From: Candidatus Rokuibacteriota bacterium
GTDB lineage: Bacteria > Methylomirabilota > Methylomirabilia > Rokubacteriales > CSP1-6
DNA length: 64,000 nt
Direction: 5' to 3'
Assembly (NCBI GenBank): GCA_003220225.1
Contig: QHRU01000056.1
Coordinates: forward strand, 45,154 to 109,153
This document shows positions 8,682-17,962 of the stretch, in pieces; the stretch's first letter is position 1; each line of letters starts with the position of its first letter. Position numbers and translations under genes: made by a program. The notes under the pieces are model-generated. The model was not told the DNA's origin, ran no database searches, and saw only the letters and a list, made by a program, of their open reading frames with translations.

Positions 8682-9100
8682 CAGAACCCAGCGTCAGCGT
8701 CGTCATCGTCGACGACGACCTGGCCGTCCGACGCGGACTGACGCGGCTGCTCAAAGTATCGGGATACGATGTCGAGGCCTTTGCGTCCGGGCGGGCCTTC
8801 CTCGAGCGTGGCGACTACGGTCGCGTGACCTGTCTCCTGCTCGACGTCCGGATGCCGGGCCAGAGCGGGCTCGACGTCCAGCGCCTGCTGGTCGGGGCCG
8901 GCTATGACATCCCGATCATCTTCATCACCGGTCACGGTGACTCGGCGATGGCCGCGCAAGCGCTGAACGGCGGGGCCGTGGAGTTCATCACCAAGCCATT
9001 CGACGACACCATCCTCCTCGATGCCGTACGCCGGGCGGTCGTCAGAGGCCGCCAGCTCCCTCTTCCGCAGACCGACGGCCGCGACCCCTCGCCCTCCTGA
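8678..9100 (+). CDS. Single-domain response regulator (FixJ-type REC only)
   Basis: 140 residues from GTG 8678, overlapping the kinase stop by four bases. It is one receiver domain: acidic pair VDDD near the N-terminus, phospho-acceptor Asp56 in LLLDVRMPG, Thr in FITGHGD, and Lys in ITKPFDD. It then ends after a short Pro/Asp tail with no DNA-binding domain. The sequence is of the FixJ receiver type. Without an output domain it may act as a phosphate sink or by protein contact, or pass phosphate to the FixJ at 52.4-53.1 kb; these are inferences. Confidence 0.9.
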   Translation: MTEPSVSVVIVDDDLAVRRGLTRLLKVSGYDVEAFASGRAFLERGDYGRVTCLLLDVRMPGQSGLDVQRLLVGAGYDIPIIFITGHGDSAMAAQALNGGAVEFITKPFDDTILLDAVRRAVVRGRQLPLPQTDGRDPSPS

Positions 9101-9113
9101 GACCAAGGTCCGA
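9098..9113. promoter_or_regulatory. Dyad site B (CCAAGGTCC-type motif)
   Basis: TGAGACCA-AGGTCCGA followed by TA. The core GACC-AA-GGTC is a dyad. It begins at the end of the REC-only gene and lies 86 bases before the binding-protein ATG at 9191. It matches the right half of the consensus exactly. Confidence 0.6.
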
Positions 9114-9190
9114 TAGCCCGTTCCGCCGGGCGGCTGCTTTCATCGGGGCAGCGGGTGGAGGAGCGCGCCCGCCACCGGAGGAACGGCGTG

Positions 9191-10048
9191 ATGAGACGCG
9201 TGGGGCTCGCCGTGATGCTCGTGGTCATGTCTGCGGCGCCGGCGGCGGCGGCGGGACCCGAGGGGACGCTGAAGCGCATCAAGGACACGAAGACGATGAC
9301 GCTGGGGTACCGCGACTCGTCGTGGCCGTTCTCGTTCACCGGCGACGACGGTAAGCCGGCCGGGTACTCGGTGGATCTCTGCCTGAAGATCGCCGACGCG
9401 GTCCAGAAGGATCTGGCCCTGCCGGAGCTGCGGCTGAAGTGGGTCAGGGTGTCGCCCGCGAATCGGATCAAGGCGGTCGTCGACGGCACCATCGACATCG
9501 AGTGTGGCTCGACGACCGCCTCGCTGTCGCGGCAGACGCTCGTCGATTTCACGATGGCGACCTTCCTCGACGGAGGCAGCCTCCTCACCACGGACGCGTC
9601 GGGCATCGAGAGCGTCGTGGACCTCGGCGGCAAGCGCGTCGGGATCGTGCCCGGCACGACCACCGAGGGCGCCCTCCGCGAGGCGCTGCGCCGCTACATG
9701 ATCACGGCCCGGATGGTCGCGGTGCAGGATCACGCCGAGGGACTGGCGGCGCTCGAGAAGGGCGAGGCCGACGCCTATGCCTCGGACCGCACGATTCTCA
9801 TCGGCCTGGCCCGGCGGGGCCACCGCGCCGCGAAGTTCACGCTGTCCTCGCAACTGTTCTCCTACGAGGTGTACGGCTTCATGCTCCGCCGCGGCGACGC
9901 GGATTTCCGGCTCACCGCCAATCGCGCGTTGTCGCGAGTCTTCCGCTCCGACGACATCGTCCGCATCTACGAGAAATGGTTCGGCGACCTGGGACGGCCG
10001 ACCATCGCGCTCCAGCTCATGTACGTGATCTCGGCCTCGCCGGAATAG
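9191..10048 (+). CDS. Amino-acid-type ABC transporter substrate-binding protein (orphan)
   Basis: 285 residues from ATG 9191, which has a strong GGAGGAAC ribosome site and opens a cleavable signal (MRRVGLAVMLVVMSAAPAAAA). The SBP_bac_3 fold is clear: TLGYRDSSWPFSFTGDDGKP, GYSVDLCLKIADAVQ, the DIECGSTTASLSRQ loop and GLAALEKGEADAYASD. Close families bind glutamate/aspartate (GltI-like). No permease or ATPase gene is nearby, so it either serves a transporter encoded elsewhere or is a sensor/binding component. It precedes the RND adaptor by 20 bases and may share its transcript; dyad site B is upstream. Confidence 0.9.
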   Translation: MRRVGLAVMLVVMSAAPAAAAGPEGTLKRIKDTKTMTLGYRDSSWPFSFTGDDGKPAGYSVDLCLKIADAVQKDLALPELRLKWVRVSPANRIKAVVDGTIDIECGSTTASLSRQTLVDFTMATFLDGGSLLTTDASGIESVVDLGGKRVGIVPGTTTEGALREALRRYMITARMVAVQDHAEGLAALEKGEADAYASDRTILIGLARRGHRAAKFTLSSQLFSYEVYGFMLRRGDADFRLTANRALSRVFRSDDIVRIYEKWFGDLGRPTIALQLMYVISASPE

Positions 10049-10068
10049 CCGCCAAGGAACGGGAAACC

Positions 10069-11442
10069 ATGAGCGACTTCTGGCTGCGGTGCTCGCTCGC
10101 GGTCGTGCTCGGCGCGTGGCTGTTCGTCGCCGGTTGTGATCGCGCCAAGGCGTCGAAAGACGCAAAGCCACCGGCCGTCCCGCCCGCGCCGGCCGTCGTG
10201 GTCGCGCGGGTGGTACAGCGCGACGCGCCGATCCTGCGCGACTTCGTGGCGCGCACCGAGGCGGTGCCGACCGTGGAGATCCGGGCTCGTGTCGCCGGCG
10301 TGCTCGAGCAGGTGCGGTTCCGGGAGGGCTCCGAGGTCAAGAAGGGTCAGGTGCTGTTCGTGATCCAGCAGGAAGAATACCGGGCGGCGCTGCAGTTCGC
10401 CCGCGCCCAGCTCGCCAAGGCGCAGGCCGATCTGACGCGCGCCCACGACGTCTCGATCGTCGATCGTGCGCGCGCCCAGCTCGATCAGGCCAAGGCCGAC
10501 CTCGGCAAGGCCCGTCAGGACGTGGCCCGTTACCGTCCGCTCGCCCAGGAGCAGGCGATCCCACAACAAGATCTGGACACCGCCATGTCCAAGGAGCAGG
10601 CGGCCGCCGCCAACGTCGAGGCCGTCCAGGCCGCGCTCAAGGACACGGTCCTCAACCAGCGCACCGCCATCCAGCTGGCGGAGGCTGCGGTGGAGTCGGC
10701 CAAGGCCGCCGTGATCCGCGCCGACCTCGACCTCACGTACACCGTCGTCGAGTCCCCGATCTCGGGAATCATCAGCAAAGTCGCGGTCGACCGCGGCAAC
10801 CTCGTCGGCAAGACTGAGGCGACCCTGCTGGCCACGGTGTCGGCCGTGGACCCGATGTTCGTCGACTTCTCGGTCACGGAAGCCGACTACATGCGGGTGG
10901 TGAAGCGCGCGCCCTGGGTGGCTCGCGGAGAGCTGCGCCGCGACATCCCTCCGGCGCTGGAGCTCGTCCTGGCCGACGGCACGACGTCGCCGCACAAGGG
11001 CCGCTACGTGTTCGTGGATCGCGCCGTCGATGTCAAGACGGGCACCATCCAGGTCCGAGCCGAGTTCCCCAATCCGGAGCGGACGATCCGCCCCGGGCAG
11101 TTCGGGCGCGTGCGCCTCGTCGCCGATGATGTGCCGAATGCCGTCCTGGTCCCGCAGCTCGCGGTGCAGGAGCTGCAGGGCGCCAAGACCGTGCTCGTGG
11201 TCGGCGACGGTGACAAGGTCTCGCAGCGCACGGTGACGCTGGGCGACGTCTACGAGGATTTCTACGTCGTCACCGCGGGACTCAAGGCCGGGGAGCGGGT
11301 GATCGTGGAGGGCATCCAGAAGGCCCGGCCCGGAATGCAGGTCAAGGCGGAGCTCAAATCCGACGCCGTGGCGCCGGCGCCGCCGGCCGCCGCGCCCACG
11401 CCGGCCGCCTCGCCGGCGACGAAGGCCAACGGCGAACGGTAG
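10069..11442 (+). CDS. RND efflux periplasmic adaptor lipoprotein (MFP/HlyD family)
   Basis: 457 residues. ATG 10069 opens a lipoprotein signal ending VAGCD. The order is barrel-sandwich half (VEIRARVAGVLEQVRF, EGSEVKKGQVLF), alpha-hairpin (about 120-230, Ala/Gln/Lys-rich heptads), second lipoyl half (SPISGIISKVAVDRGNLV), beta-barrel, and membrane-proximal domain (VVTAGLKAGERVIVEG). A low-complexity Pro/Ala tail ends the protein. It links the inner-membrane pump with the outer-membrane channel encoded next, as in AcrA. Confidence 0.95.
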   Translation: MSDFWLRCSLAVVLGAWLFVAGCDRAKASKDAKPPAVPPAPAVVVARVVQRDAPILRDFVARTEAVPTVEIRARVAGVLEQVRFREGSEVKKGQVLFVIQQEEYRAALQFARAQLAKAQADLTRAHDVSIVDRARAQLDQAKADLGKARQDVARYRPLAQEQAIPQQDLDTAMSKEQAAAANVEAVQAALKDTVLNQRTAIQLAEAAVESAKAAVIRADLDLTYTVVESPISGIISKVAVDRGNLVGKTEATLLATVSAVDPMFVDFSVTEADYMRVVKRAPWVARGELRRDIPPALELVLADGTTSPHKGRYVFVDRAVDVKTGTIQVRAEFPNPERTIRPGQFGRVRLVADDVPNAVLVPQLAVQELQGAKTVLVVGDGDKVSQRTVTLGDVYEDFYVVTAGLKAGERVIVEGIQKARPGMQVKAELKSDAVAPAPPAAAPTPAASPATKANGER

Positions 11443-11446
11443 TCCC

Positions 11447-14400
11447 GTGGCCGATTTCTTCATCCGCCGCCCCATCGTCGCCATCGTCATCGCGATCCTC
11501 ACGGTGCTGATGGGGATCAACACGCTGCGTGGCCTGAGCTTCGAGCAGTACCCGTTCCTGGCGCCCCCGACGATCCGCGTGACGGCCACCTACCCGGGCG
11601 CCTCGGCGCTGGCGGTCGAGCAGTCGGTGGCCACGCCGATCGAGCAGGAAGTCAACGGCGTCGACCGGATGATCTACATGAAGTCGTCGAACACCAGCGA
11701 CGGCCGCATGCAGCTCGACGTGAACTTCGAGGTCGGCGTCGACCAGGACACCGCGAACGTGCTGACCCAGAATCGCGTCTCCACCGCCCAGGCGCGCCTG
11801 CCGCAGGAGGTCGTCCAGCAGGGCGTCACCGTGAAGAAGCAGAGCCCGAGCATCCTCATGCTCATCTCCCTCTACTCGCCGGCCGGCAGCTATGACGCCA
11901 ATTTCCTCATCAACTACGCCTCGATCAACGTGCGCGACCAGATCCTCAGGATCCCCGGTATCGCGCAGGTCGATCTCTTCGGCGGCACCGACTACGGCCT
12001 GCGCATCTGGCTCCGGCCCGACAAGCTCGCGAAGCTGGGCATGACGCCGGCGGATGTCATCGCCGCGATCAAGGAGCAGAACCTCCAGGCGCCGGCGGGC
12101 CGCATCGGCGCGTCGCCGGCGCCGGCCGACCAGGCGTTCACGTTCACCGTGAGCGCGCCAGGGCGTCTCGTGAGACCCGAGGAATTCGAGAACATCATCC
12201 TTCGCGCCGCGACCACCGGTGCTCCGGTGCGTATCAAGGACGTGGGCCGGGCCGAGCTCGGCAGCCAGGACTACAACTCGTTCGGGCGGCTCGACGGCAA
12301 GCCGTCGGGCGCGATGGCCGTGTACCTGCTGCCGGGCGCGAACCAGCTGAAGGCGGCCGAGGCGATCTACGAGACGATGAGGCACGCCAAGGGGCTCTTT
12401 CCCCCGGATCTCGACTACAAGATCGTCTACGACACGACACCCGCCGTCGAGGCGTCGATCCACGAAATCTTGAAGACCTTCGTCGAGGCGCTGATTCTCG
12501 TCACACTCGTCGTGTTCATTTTTCTTCAAAATATCCGGGCGACGATCATCCCGCTCCTGACCGTCCCGGTGTCGATCATCGGCACCTTCATCTTCTTCCC
12601 TCTGCTCGGCTTTTCGGTCAACACCCTGTCGATGTTCGGGCTCGTGCTGGCCATCGGCATCGTCGTGGACGACGCGATCGTGGTCGTCGAGGCCGTCATC
12701 CACCACATCGAGCACGGCATGAGCCCGCGGGACGCCACCGTCCAGGCCATGAAGGAAGTCTCGGGCCCGGTGGTGGGTATCGCCCTCATCCTCTCCGCCG
12801 TGTTCATCCCCGTCGCGTTCCTCGGGGGCCTCACCGGCAAGATGTACCAGCAGTTCGCGCTGACGATCGCCATCTCGGTGCTGCTCTCCGCCTTCAGCGC
12901 GCTCTCGCTGTCGCCGGCGCTCGCCTCGATGCTGCTCAGGCCTGCGAAGCCGATGCGGGGTCCCCTCGGCGCGTTCTTCCGGGGGTTCAACCGCCTGTTC
13001 GAGCGTGCGACGACCGGGTACGTGGGCATCGCGCGGCTGCTCGTGCGCAAAGCGGTGCTCACGATCCTGCTGGTCGGCGTGGTCGTGCTCGGCGTCGGTC
13101 TCCTGGGCCGCGCCCTGCCGGCCGGGTTCATCCCCGACGAGGACCAGGGCCTCGTGGGCGTCAACATCCAGCTGCCGCCCGGCGCCTCGCTCGAGCGGAC
13201 GAGCGCGGTGCTGCGCAAGGTGGAGGCGATTCTCGGCAAGACGGAGGGCGTCGAATCCTTCCAGACCATCGGCGGCTTCGGCGTCGTGACGAGCACCTAC
13301 CAACCGAACTTCGGCACCGTCTTCGCCCGTCTCAAGCCGTGGGAGGAGCGGCATGGGGAGGCCCTGCACGTGAAGGGCATCATGCTCCGGCTGCAGCGCG
13401 AGCTCGCGCAGATCCCCGAGACGATCGCGTTCCCGTTCAACATCCCGACGCTCTCCGGCTTCGGCGCCGCGGCCGGCTTCAACTTCCTGATCCAGGACCG
13501 GAGCGGCAGCGTCACGGTGGAGCAGCTCGGCGCCCACACGCGCGACTTCCTGACGGCGGCGCGCCAGCGCCCGGAGTTGGCGAGCCTGTTCACCTCGTTC
13601 GACCCGACGTATCCACAGGTCAAGGTCGAGCTGGACCGCGAGAAGGCCCGCTCGCTGGGCGTGCCGGTCAACGACGTCTTTCAGGCCATGTCGGCGGCCA
13701 TGGGCGGCGCGTACGTGAACGACTTCAACCGCTTCGGCCGTCTCTACCGCGTCTACGTCCAGGCCGACGCCGACTACCGGCGCAAGCCCGCGGACATCGG
13801 CGACGTCTACGTCCGCAGCCACACGACCAACACGATGATCCCGCTCTCGACGCTGGTCACCATCACGTCGGTGCCGGGCACGGAGATCACCACGCGGTTC
13901 AACCTGCTGCGCTCGGTGGAGATCCAGGGCACGCCGGCCCGTGGCTTCAGCTCCGGGCAGGCGCTCGCTGCCCTGGAGGATGTCTTCCGGCAGACGTTGC
14001 CCAAGGAGATGGGGTACGCGTACTCCTCGCTGTCATACCAGGAGAAGGTGGCGCCGCCCGCAGGGCCGACCTTCATCCTGGCCATCGTCTTCGTCTTTCT
14101 GCTGCTGGCCGCGCTCTACGAGAGCTGGCGCCTGCCGTGGGCGGTGCTCCTCGGCTCGCCGCTGGTCGCGCTCGGCGCCTTCTTCGGCGTCTGGCTCCTC
14201 GGCTACGACAACAACGTCTACGTGCAGATCGGCAACATCATGCTGATCGGGCTGGCCGCCAAGAACGCCATCCTCATCGTCGAGTTCGCGAAGGCCAAGC
14301 ACGACGAAGGCAAGTCGATCGAGGAGGCGGCCCTGGAGTCGGCCCGCCTGCGGTTCCGCCCGATTCTCATGACGGCCTTCGCGTTCATCCTCGGCGTGGT

Positions 14401-14617
14401 GCCGTTGATGCGTGCGAGCGGCGCCGGCGCGGGCGCCCAGAACGTCATGGGCTCGGCGGTGTTCTTCGGGATGCTCGTCGCCACGGCGCTGGGCGTGTTC
14501 CTCATTCCCGGTAATTTCGCCTTCGTCGAGCGGCTCGGCCGACGGCGGGCGGCGGCGGCGCAGCCCGCGATCACGGCGCCGCCCCCGGGGCATGTGCCGG
14601 AGGAGCAGCACGCATGA
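11447..14617 (+). CDS. RND multidrug efflux pump, HAE1/AcrB type
   Basis: 1056 residues from GTG 11447, the usual length for AcrB-type proteins. The N-terminus FFIRRPIVAIVIAILTVLMG and the proton-relay helix GIVVDDAIVVVEAV (paired Asp) are typical. So are the second-half motif GNIMLIGLAAKNAILIVEFAK and PAGFIPDEDQG after the central helix. It is an inner-membrane proton antiporter that exports hydrophobic compounds with the adaptor upstream and the channel downstream. It overlaps the channel gene by four bases. Substrate cannot be told from sequence. Confidence 0.96.
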   Translation: MADFFIRRPIVAIVIAILTVLMGINTLRGLSFEQYPFLAPPTIRVTATYPGASALAVEQSVATPIEQEVNGVDRMIYMKSSNTSDGRMQLDVNFEVGVDQDTANVLTQNRVSTAQARLPQEVVQQGVTVKKQSPSILMLISLYSPAGSYDANFLINYASINVRDQILRIPGIAQVDLFGGTDYGLRIWLRPDKLAKLGMTPADVIAAIKEQNLQAPAGRIGASPAPADQAFTFTVSAPGRLVRPEEFENIILRAATTGAPVRIKDVGRAELGSQDYNSFGRLDGKPSGAMAVYLLPGANQLKAAEAIYETMRHAKGLFPPDLDYKIVYDTTPAVEASIHEILKTFVEALILVTLVVFIFLQNIRATIIPLLTVPVSIIGTFIFFPLLGFSVNTLSMFGLVLAIGIVVDDAIVVVEAVIHHIEHGMSPRDATVQAMKEVSGPVVGIALILSAVFIPVAFLGGLTGKMYQQFALTIAISVLLSAFSALSLSPALASMLLRPAKPMRGPLGAFFRGFNRLFERATTGYVGIARLLVRKAVLTILLVGVVVLGVGLLGRALPAGFIPDEDQGLVGVNIQLPPGASLERTSAVLRKVEAILGKTEGVESFQTIGGFGVVTSTYQPNFGTVFARLKPWEERHGEALHVKGIMLRLQRELAQIPETIAFPFNIPTLSGFGAAAGFNFLIQDRSGSVTVEQLGAHTRDFLTAARQRPELASLFTSFDPTYPQVKVELDREKARSLGVPVNDVFQAMSAAMGGAYVNDFNRFGRLYRVYVQADADYRRKPADIGDVYVRSHTTNTMIPLSTLVTITSVPGTEITTRFNLLRSVEIQGTPARGFSSGQALAALEDVFRQTLPKEMGYAYSSLSYQEKVAPPAGPTFILAIVFVFLLLAALYESWRLPWAVLLGSPLVALGAFFGVWLLGYDNNVYVQIGNIMLIGLAAKNAILIVEFAKAKHDEGKSIEEAALESARLRFRPILMTAFAFILGVVPLMRASGAGAGAQNVMGSAVFFGMLVATALGVFLIPGNFAFVERLGRRRAAAAQPAITAPPPGHVPEEQHA

Positions 14618-16026
14618 AGACCGGCGTGCTCGTGACAGTGGTGCTCCTGCTGTCCGGCTGCACCCTGGGCCCCGACTACAAGCGCCCACCGGTGCCGAGG
14701 CCGCCGTCCTTCCGTGGCGTGACGTCCAGCGACACCGGCGCCACCGGGTCCCTCGCCGACCTGGCGTGGTGGAATCTCTTCCAGGACGAGATCCTCCAGG
14801 AGCTGATCAAGACCACGCTGCGCGAGAACCAGGATCTGCGTGCGGCGGCGGCCCGCGTGCTCGAGGGACGGGCGCTGGTGACGATCGCGCGCTCCTTCCA
14901 GTTCCCGTTCGTCAATGCTTCCGTCTCGGGGACCTGGTCGCACATCGAGGGCCGCCGGTCGTCATTGCAGTTCCAGGACGCGCTCGTTGGTACGGGCGGC
15001 TTCGACGTGGGCTTCGAGATCGACTTCTGGGGCCGCTTCCGGCGCGGCACCGAGGCAGCGCGCGCCGCCCTTCTGGCCACCCAGGAGGCGCGGCGGGTGG
15101 TGGTGACGACGCTCGTGAGCGACGTCGCCTCCACATATTTCTTCTTGCGCGCGCTCGATCTCGAGCGCGACATCGCGCGGCAGACGCTGGCCAGCCGCCA
15201 GGAGGCGCTGCGGTTGGTGAAGATGCGCGCCTCCGGCGGCGTGGCGGCGCTCATCGACGTGCACCAGTCGGAGATCCTCGTCGCGCAGGCGGCCGAAGTG
15301 ATCACCGACGCCGATCGCGCCATCGAGCAGACGGAGAACGCGCTCAGCGTACTCCTCGGCAAGACTCCGGAAGCCATGCCGCGCGGGCGGCCCGTCGGCG
15401 AGCAGTTTGCCGCGCCGCCCGCGCCGCCGGGCGTGCCATCGGCGCTGCTCGAGCGCCGGCCGGACATCCAGCAGGCCGAGGCCGAGTTGCACGCGGCCAC
15501 CGCGCGGATCGGTGTCGCCAAGGCCGACTACTTCCCGCGCGTCTTCCTGAGCGGCGCCGCCGCCGCCGGCGGGATCTCGCTCGACGGATCCACCTTCGGG
15601 CCGCAGGGGCTGTTCGCGATCGGCCCCTCGATCACGCTCCCGATCTTCAACGCCGGACGGACCGGCGCCGGCGTGGACGCGGCCCGGGCGCGCGCCGAGG
15701 AGGCAGTCGCCCGGTACCGCCAGACGATCCTCCAGGCGTTTCGCGAGGTGGCGGACGGGCTCGTCGAGTACCGCAAGCGTCAGGAGTTCCGGGTGCAGCA
15801 GGAGGCGCTGGTGATCGCGTCGCGCGACACCACCCGGCTCGCGAACATCCGGTATCGCGGGGGCGTCTCGAGCTATCTCGAGGTGCTCGACAGCGAGCGG
15901 CAGCTCTTCGACTCGGAGCTCGGCCTGGTCCGCTCCCGCCGTGACGAGGTGCTCGCGGTGGTGCGCATCTACAAGGCGCTCGGCGGGGGCTGGCAGGAGA
16001 GTGATGGACACGCTCGCGTCCCGTGA
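14614..16026 (+). CDS. Outer-membrane efflux channel lipoprotein (NodT/OprM family)
   Basis: 470 residues with a lipoprotein signal (VVLLLSGCTLGPDYKRP, a NodT hallmark). Two repeated OEP halves follow, each with long coiled helices. Typical elements are WWNLFQDEILQELI near the start and LLERRPDIQQAEAELHAATA in the middle, with a second-half GPSITLPIFNAG strand. It forms the trimeric tunnel completing the RND system. The coding end overlaps the next start (ATG 16004) by 23 bases in another frame. Confidence 0.95.
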   Translation: MKTGVLVTVVLLLSGCTLGPDYKRPPVPRPPSFRGVTSSDTGATGSLADLAWWNLFQDEILQELIKTTLRENQDLRAAAARVLEGRALVTIARSFQFPFVNASVSGTWSHIEGRRSSLQFQDALVGTGGFDVGFEIDFWGRFRRGTEAARAALLATQEARRVVVTTLVSDVASTYFFLRALDLERDIARQTLASRQEALRLVKMRASGGVAALIDVHQSEILVAQAAEVITDADRAIEQTENALSVLLGKTPEAMPRGRPVGEQFAAPPAPPGVPSALLERRPDIQQAEAELHAATARIGVAKADYFPRVFLSGAAAAGGISLDGSTFGPQGLFAIGPSITLPIFNAGRTGAGVDAARARAEEAVARYRQTILQAFREVADGLVEYRKRQEFRVQQEALVIASRDTTRLANIRYRGGVSSYLEVLDSERQLFDSELGLVRSRRDEVLAVVRIYKALGGGWQESDGHARVP

Positions 16027-17125
16027 TCCGGTTCGCGTGACGCTGGCCGTCGGCTTGGTCAGCGGGCTGATCGTCACGGGCTTCTGGGTCCTCCAACCGT
16101 TCCTGCCCGCGGCGATCTGGGCCGTCACCATCGTCATCGCGACGTGGCCCCTGCTGCTGCGCCTGGAGTCGATGCTGTGGGGCCGGCGCGGACTCGCGGT
16201 GGCCGCCATGACGCTCCTCTTGCTGCTGGGCTTCATGGTGCCGCTCACGCTGGCGCTCGTGACGATCGTGACTCACGCGCACGACATCGCCGAGTGGTTC
16301 CAGTCGCTCGCCACCTCGGCCCTGCCGCCGCCTCCGGACTGGCTCGCCCGTGTGCCCTTCGTCGGCCCGCACTTCGCCAGGCAGTGGGGCGAGGCGGCCG
16401 CCGCGCCTGCCGGGGAGATCGGCGCGCGGCTCGCGCCGTACACGCGGCCCGCCGTCGCCTGGGTCGTGCGCACGATCGGGAGCCTCGGAGTCCTGGCCGT
16501 GCAGTTCCTGCTCGTCGTTCTGTTCTCGGCGATCCTCTACGCCTCGGGCGAGAGCGCCGCGAACGCCGCGCGACGCTTCGTCCGGCGGCTGGCCGGCGCG
16601 CGCGGCGAGCACTCTGCCCGGCTCGCCGCGCAGGCGATCCGCGGGGTGGCCCTGGGGATCGTCGTCACCGCGCTGGTGCAGGCGGGCCTGGCCGCCGCCG
16701 GCCTCTTCCTCGCCGGCGTGCCGTTGCCGGGGATCCTCACGGCCCTCGTGTTCCTGCTCTGTGTCGCCCAGGTCGGGGCGGGGCCCGTCATGTTCCTCGC
16801 CGTGCTCTGGACGTACTGGTCCGGCGCGAGCGGCTGGGGCACGGCGCTGCTCGTCTGGTCGCTCGTCGTCGTGAGCATCGACAACGTGGTGCGCCCGATC
16901 CTCATCCGCAAGGGCGCCGACCTGCCGCTCCTGCTCGTCTTCGTCGCGGTCACCGGCGGTTTGCTGGCCTTCGGCGTCGTCGGGATCTTCGTGGGGCCCG
17001 CCGTGCTCGCCGTCGGCTACTCGCTGCTCGCGGACTGGATCGCTACGCCCGAGCCGGCCGCGACCTCGCCTCGCGCGGGCCGTCGCGACGCCACAGTCCT
17101 CACCAATCCGGTGGAGGTCCCGTGA
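16004..17125 (+). CDS. AI-2E family (TqsA/PerM-like) membrane permease
   Basis: 373 residues with about eight membrane helices (N-terminal LAVGLVSGLIVTGFWVLQPF, central VQFLLVVLFSAILYASG, late GLLAFGVVGIFVGPAVLAVG). The last segment carries the family pattern before a short Pro/Ala tail. Members export autoinducer-2 or act as Na+/H+ antiporters; the function is not predictable here. Start ATG 16004 was chosen because the frame upstream is only the reverse reading of the channel gene. Its position after the RND genes suggests co-transcription. Confidence 0.85.
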   Translation: MDTLASRDPVRVTLAVGLVSGLIVTGFWVLQPFLPAAIWAVTIVIATWPLLLRLESMLWGRRGLAVAAMTLLLLLGFMVPLTLALVTIVTHAHDIAEWFQSLATSALPPPPDWLARVPFVGPHFARQWGEAAAAPAGEIGARLAPYTRPAVAWVVRTIGSLGVLAVQFLLVVLFSAILYASGESAANAARRFVRRLAGARGEHSARLAAQAIRGVALGIVVTALVQAGLAAAGLFLAGVPLPGILTALVFLLCVAQVGAGPVMFLAVLWTYWSGASGWGTALLVWSLVVVSIDNVVRPILIRKGADLPLLLVFVAVTGGLLAFGVVGIFVGPAVLAVGYSLLADWIATPEPAATSPRAGRRDATVLTNPVEVP

Positions 17126-17850
17126 TGCATGCGCATCTCAGGCCGTCTCTCCTCGTTCTCACTGGTCTCGGCGTGCTGCTACTCAGCGGCTGCGCGAAGG
17201 CGACGGTGTCGGCGACGCGGCCGACCGCGGGCAACGTCGCGCGACCGGATCGCGTGATCGTGCACGACTTCGCGGTGACGCCCCGCGACGTCGGGCTCGA
17301 CCGCGGACTCGGCCCGCGCGCGGCGCGTGAGGTCAGCGCGGGGCCGCAGAGCGAGGAGGAAGTTCGGGTCGGGCAGGCCGTCGCCCGGGCGCTCAGCGAC
17401 AAGCTGGTCCAGAACCTGCGCGACCACGGCATCAACGCAGCACGCGCGGGTGAGAAGGGGTCGCCCGGCCCCACGACCGCGTCGGTCACCGGCGAGTTCC
17501 TTCGCATCGACCAGGGCGATCGGACGCTTCGCACGATGGTCGGCTTCGGCCTCGGAGGCAGCGAGCTGCGGACGCGGATCCACATCTACCAGGGGGCGGG
17601 ACGCAGCGCGCGGCTGGTGGCCGAGGGCGAGACGAGCACGCAGAGCGGCCTCAAGCCCGGCATCGGAGTCATGCTTCCGCTCGGCGCGGCGGCGGGAACG
17701 GCCGCCACGGCCGCGGTGGTCAGCGGCAGCACCACGATCGCCAGCGAAGCGTTCTTTGCGACCGTCGAGGCCGACGCCCGACGTACGGCCGAGGCCGTGG
17801 CCGAACGGATCGGCGACTACTACCGGCGCCAGGGATGGGCCTGGCGCTAA
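17125..17850 (+). CDS. DUF4410 lipoprotein
   Basis: 241 residues with a lipoprotein signal (LLVLTGLGVLLLSGCAKATV). The mature protein contains RVIVHDFAVTP, QAVARALSDKLVQNLRDHGI, TASVTGEFLRIDQGDRTLRTM and GFGLGGSELRTRIHIYQG, the DUF4410 pattern. The family is of unknown function and found in outer-membrane lipoproteins. A hydrophobic Gly/Ala stretch near residues 180-205 is unusual. The ATG at 17125 shares one base with the preceding TGA, so it is coupled to the AI-2E gene. Confidence 0.85.
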   Translation: MHAHLRPSLLVLTGLGVLLLSGCAKATVSATRPTAGNVARPDRVIVHDFAVTPRDVGLDRGLGPRAAREVSAGPQSEEEVRVGQAVARALSDKLVQNLRDHGINAARAGEKGSPGPTTASVTGEFLRIDQGDRTLRTMVGFGLGGSELRTRIHIYQGAGRSARLVAEGETSTQSGLKPGIGVMLPLGAAAGTAATAAVVSGSTTIASEAFFATVEADARRTAEAVAERIGDYYRRQGWAWR

Positions 17851-17875
17851 GGCGACAAGGCTCGTCGGGAGGGCC

Positions 17876-17891
17876 TAGGCAGAAGGTCGGA
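17876..17891. promoter_or_regulatory. Dyad site C (weaker CCAAGGTCC-type motif)
   Basis: TAGGCAGA-AGGTCGGA lies in the 112-base gap between the DUF4410 gene and the DUF3141 gene, centred about 80 bases before ATG 17963. It departs from the consensus at the inner left half and one right-half base. Confidence 0.4.
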
Positions 17892-17962
17892 TTTTCCGGT
17901 GACGGCGGACCTGCGATAAGCAATCTCGACGATCGAGACATTCCTGGAGAGGGAACTGGGCC

